Assembly (NCBI RefSeq): GCF_000208865.1 | Contig: NC_018398.1 | Coordinates: 2,728,001-2,792,000 of the forward strand | Origin: Neospora caninum Liverpool | Lineage: Eukaryota > Apicomplexa > Conoidasida > Eucoccidiorida > Sarcocystidae | Direction: 5' to 3' | DNA length: 64,000 bases | In this document: piece by piece, positions 62,638 to 64,000 of the stretch | How the letters are laid out: the number at the start of each line of letters is the position of its first letter | How positions within the stretch are numbered: the first letter of the stretch is position 1 | Notes under the pieces: generated by a model | Database searches by the model: none | What the model saw: only the letters and a program-made list of their open reading frames with translations | Told to the model about the DNA's origin: nothing | Program-made: the position numbers and the translations under genes

Positions 62638-64000
62638 CAACCCGAAACCGGCAAGCGGCAGCAGCTGTTGAGGGAGAATTGGGGCAAAACCTAAACCCGA
62701 AAACCTCTGGGACCGCCGAAGGCAGACAAACACAGGGCCAAAACTACATATATGCATAAAGACAGTTATTTTTTCGAGCGACAAAGATGGTTGCAGGTGT
62801 CCAGAAGCATATGGGGCCGTACATGTAGGTCAGATACAATAGCGAAGCATAGAAAGAAAGACATCTCGCGAATCCACTGTAGCCACGAGGTGGGCGCGCT
62901 ATGTGTGCCTTGCTTGCTCTCATTCAGAAATACCCTACCTCCAGGTAGCTTCGATTGAGAACGGGATATAATCCGGCTGCTAGGTCCGGGTGCTGCTTCC
63001 CCGAGACGAGAATGCCGACGGTGACAGAGGAAAAGGAGACTGAATCGTCCATCAAGAGAGAGAGTTCCAGTGAGTTGGACTTGAGGTTGGAGATCGCAAC
63101 TGCGATCCGGCCTGTGGAAACAGTGTTGGGACTGACATCCTGGAGTTGGGCGAGGGCCACAACCTGAAAAAGAATCAACCCTCACATACATGTCCATAAG
63201 AATACATAAAAATATCTATTTAGATCTGTGTATACTGGCAGTCTGTCTTTGTGAATATGTAGACACGATGGGAAAAGTGGTGTGGCTGGTATCGGCGACA
63301 GGTCATTTCTTTAGAAGAGGCATTGGAAGGCGGTCGTGCACCATCGTATTTCAGTTGGACCCGCGACTAGAAAAACGGTGCGTGAAAAAACTTGAAAGCG
63401 AACGTCTTCTTTACAAGCACGGGTCCGTTCACCAAGAGAGTCCAGATACCTCGCACTCACCTCCTCAGGTGCTTTTACGCCGCTAAGGGATACAGTCAGA
63501 ACCGTCGGCGAACGCGTTGTCAACGGCAGGCTCACAACGCGAATGGGATTCTCCACATACTCCGTCACATAGACACCTTCCGGAATTGCCATCCAGGATA
63601 CGGGTGCGCTGGTGCTTCGTGTGTCTGTTGTTTGGAATCACCACACGCGCGGGACATGCGGTAACACGATACACTACAGATATACATGCAGGCCGGAAAC
63701 CCGGAGAAAGGCAACGGTTTTTTGCAGAGAGGGAGACACACATATCCCACCGATACGACCAGAGCTTCAGTCCCCCACTGACTGCATGGAGATGCCGGTG
63801 TAGCTGAGTGAAGAGTCAAAAACACTGCTACACCATTTAGTGCACAGCGTTCCGCGGTCCATCACTACAGACCTTCAGGCCTCCCGCGCCGGTGGCAACT
63901 GAGAGTTGTACCAAAAGCGAGAGGAAACTCGTGTGAATAGCCTCATGATTTTTACAACTGCAGGCGTGCGTGCCTCTGATGTATACAGGTTTTTCGTGTT
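48110..64000 (-). CDS. MIC15: MIC15-like micronemal TSR transmembrane protein, C-terminal part (>=23 exons, 5' end outside window)
   Basis: Exons (complement), right to left: 63873-63957 (tentative), 63461-~63612, 62939-63163, 61904-62189, 61068-61165, 60353-60544, 59690-60017, 58127-58522, 57418-57867, 57249-57314, 56438-57092, 55941-56017, 55439-55504, 54823-55029, 53747-54253, 52910-53116, 52112-52173, 51934-51986, 51502-51608, 50685-50729, 49707-49903, 49274-49405, 48902-49139, 48110-48621. Phases agree from 63461 leftward; about 1,780 residues. Modules in order: a beta-rich region, a Cys-rich domain, a CKCPNGYRAC-type domain, at least five TSRs (for example VGEWGEWSACTGTC, REWTEWSDC, CDYTEWSEWSTC), two related Cys-rich exons, one TM helix and a cytoplasmic tail of about 135 residues. 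The architecture fits an apicomplexan micronemal adhesin. MIC15, reported in the rhoptry-discharge complex with cysteine-repeat modular proteins, is my best match; the name is from memory. Confidence 0.75.
48711..48740. repeat. TA microsatellite, last intron of MIC15-like gene
   Basis: A perfect TA tract of about 30 bp, about 90 bp upstream (on the coding strand) of the TM exon. Confidence 0.95.
48902..49405 (-). other. Membrane-proximal TSR-like module
   Basis: Exons complement(49274-49405) and complement(48902-49139). Splicing at CAA|GTGGTT joins CSQGCFGRQ to YRTCNCPSGRRPC, restoring a TSR-like second half. The acceptor at 49406 is my choice by phase; another is possible. Confidence 0.65.
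50685..51986 (-). other. Thrombospondin type 1 repeat split over three short exons
   Basis: Exons of 53, 107 and 45 nt: complement(51934-51986) VSTCDYTEWSEWSTCTA, complement(51502-51608) CFDWDAGSVPLRVRARELE to CRVDSEN, and complement(50685-50729) KCTWMPTCP. Together they form a full TSR with the W-x-x-W core, an R-x-R strand and the terminal cysteines. Confidence 0.85.
52717..53287. repeat. Short TA tracts in MIC15-like introns
   Basis: Two tracts, 52717-52736 and 53270-53287, on either side of the cysteine-rich exon at 52910-53116. Confidence 0.85.
52910..55029 (-). other. Pair of homologous 207-nt cysteine-rich exons
   Basis: Exons complement(54823-55029) and complement(52910-53116) have the same length (207 nt) and the same phase (1-1) and share a pattern C...(D/E).x.ACKxxCxxxxxxC...(F/L)...(E/S)xC followed by a distal C. 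A 507-nt exon, complement(53747-54253), lies between them. Confidence 0.75.
55439..56438 (-). other. Thrombospondin type 1 repeat split over three exons
   Basis: The first half is at the end of exon complement(56438-57092) (CSTVSEWSGCDSP), the middle in complement(55941-56017) (CLPHKGATPRRYQLAL to HYC) and the end in complement(55439-55504) (VGHEHLCTNLPVC). The leftover-base phases fit exactly. Confidence 0.85.
56140..56166. repeat. TA microsatellite, MIC15-like intron
   Basis: A perfect TA tract of about 27 bp between the exons of a split TSR. Confidence 0.9.
57418..57867 (-). other. Exon with two TSRs after a Thr-rich linker
   Basis: Starts QATSTTTQAPPPADFTTTLE, then VGEWGEWSACTGTCRSQGWT with RTRTR, then REWTEWSDC. 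The Thr/Pro linker is likely O-glycosylated. The donor is AACAG|GTGCGT. Confidence 0.85.
58127..58522 (-). other. Cys-containing extracellular domain exon
   Basis: A 132-residue module with DSRVASCKCPNGYRACTSET, a central GGLCEAQPNGAF, TTDDLCALAAD and a final KKWHYIFCPG. It directly precedes the double-TSR exon. I cannot name the fold. Confidence 0.8.
59690..60017 (-). other. Cysteine-rich helical exon
   Basis: 109 residues with about 14 cysteines in CxxxC pairs (ACTDACRNAL, HCVHECRSS, ACMTDCARK, DCAGQCS, CHRKCKEFL), a disulfide-paired helical pattern. Confidence 0.85.
60122..60152. repeat. TA microsatellite, MIC15-like intron
   Basis: An interrupted TA tract between exons 59690-60017 and 60353-60544. 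Confidence 0.9.
61068..63163 (-). other. Beta-rich and mixed extracellular exons, unknown domains
   Basis: Exons complement(62939-63163) (75 residues, beta-rich: GRIAVAISNLKSNSLELSLL, SVSFSSVTVGILVSG), complement(61904-62189) (95 residues, containing FTWSALLWNKTCQTKRLFEA) and complement(61068-61165) (LHSCIVLICDLLRQA). Phases link all three. Confidence 0.7.
62595..62637. repeat. Compound (TA)n(GA)n microsatellite
   Basis: About 20 bp of TA followed directly by about 24 bp of GA, in an intron of the MIC15-like gene. Confidence 0.95.

Noticed and set aside
1..64000. tRNA, rRNA, CRISPR, IS or phage elements
   Set aside because: I found no T-loop-like GGTTCRANNCC with a matching cloverleaf, no regular spaced repeats and no transposase-like frames.

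Overview
This window is nuclear DNA of a tissue-cyst coccidian, almost certainly Toxoplasma gondii or a close relative such as Neospora or Hammondia. The evidence is: GT/AG-spliced genes with pyrimidine-rich acceptors; long intergenic spacers; serine-, proline- and glutamate-rich proteins with long disordered stretches; many TA microsatellites in introns and spacers; and a multi-exon surface protein with thrombospondin repeats (TSRs) of the micronemal type. I see no bacterial, phage, IS or CRISPR sequence. My exon models come from splice signals plus codon phase and have not been checked against transcripts.

Layout, left to right. (1) 141-1412 (+): the last three visible exons of a TTC1-like TPR co-chaperone, cut by the window edge. 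(2) 4549-6108 (+): a single-exon EFHB/CFAP21-like axonemal protein. (3) 7561-9525 (-): a serine-rich protein of unknown function. (4) 11417-13863 (+): a five-exon, 253-residue basic nuclear-type protein. (5) 15079-16686 (-): a two-exon PITH-domain protein. (6) 19892-20308 (+): a 138-residue helical/coiled-coil protein. (7) 25111-30160 (-): a five-exon homologue of the replication licensing factor CDT1. (8) 33362-45848 (+): an eleven-exon protein of about 2,717 residues whose C-terminal half matches centrosomal CEP70. (9) 48110 to beyond the right edge (-): the C-terminal ~1,780 residues of a type I membrane protein with several TSRs and cysteine-rich modules, best matched by the microneme protein MIC15.

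The CDT1-like and CEP70-like genes are head to head across a 3.2-kb spacer. That places a replication-licensing gene and a centrosomal gene on one shared upstream region, which may matter in a parasite that must coordinate S phase with centrosome duplication. The EFHB/CFAP21 homologue is a flagellar gene, expected to act only in microgametes. The MIC15-like gene belongs to the invasion and rhoptry-discharge machinery.

The most unusual signals are a dispersed 14-bp palindrome (GGTGTAYRTACACC and near matches; ten copies, five inside CEP70-like exons and read in different frames), an apparently perfect 142-bp tandem duplication at 21289-21572, a pair of duplicated 207-nt cysteine-rich exons in the MIC15-like gene, and a 103-nt intron in that gene that would encode a membrane-spanning-like segment if retained.
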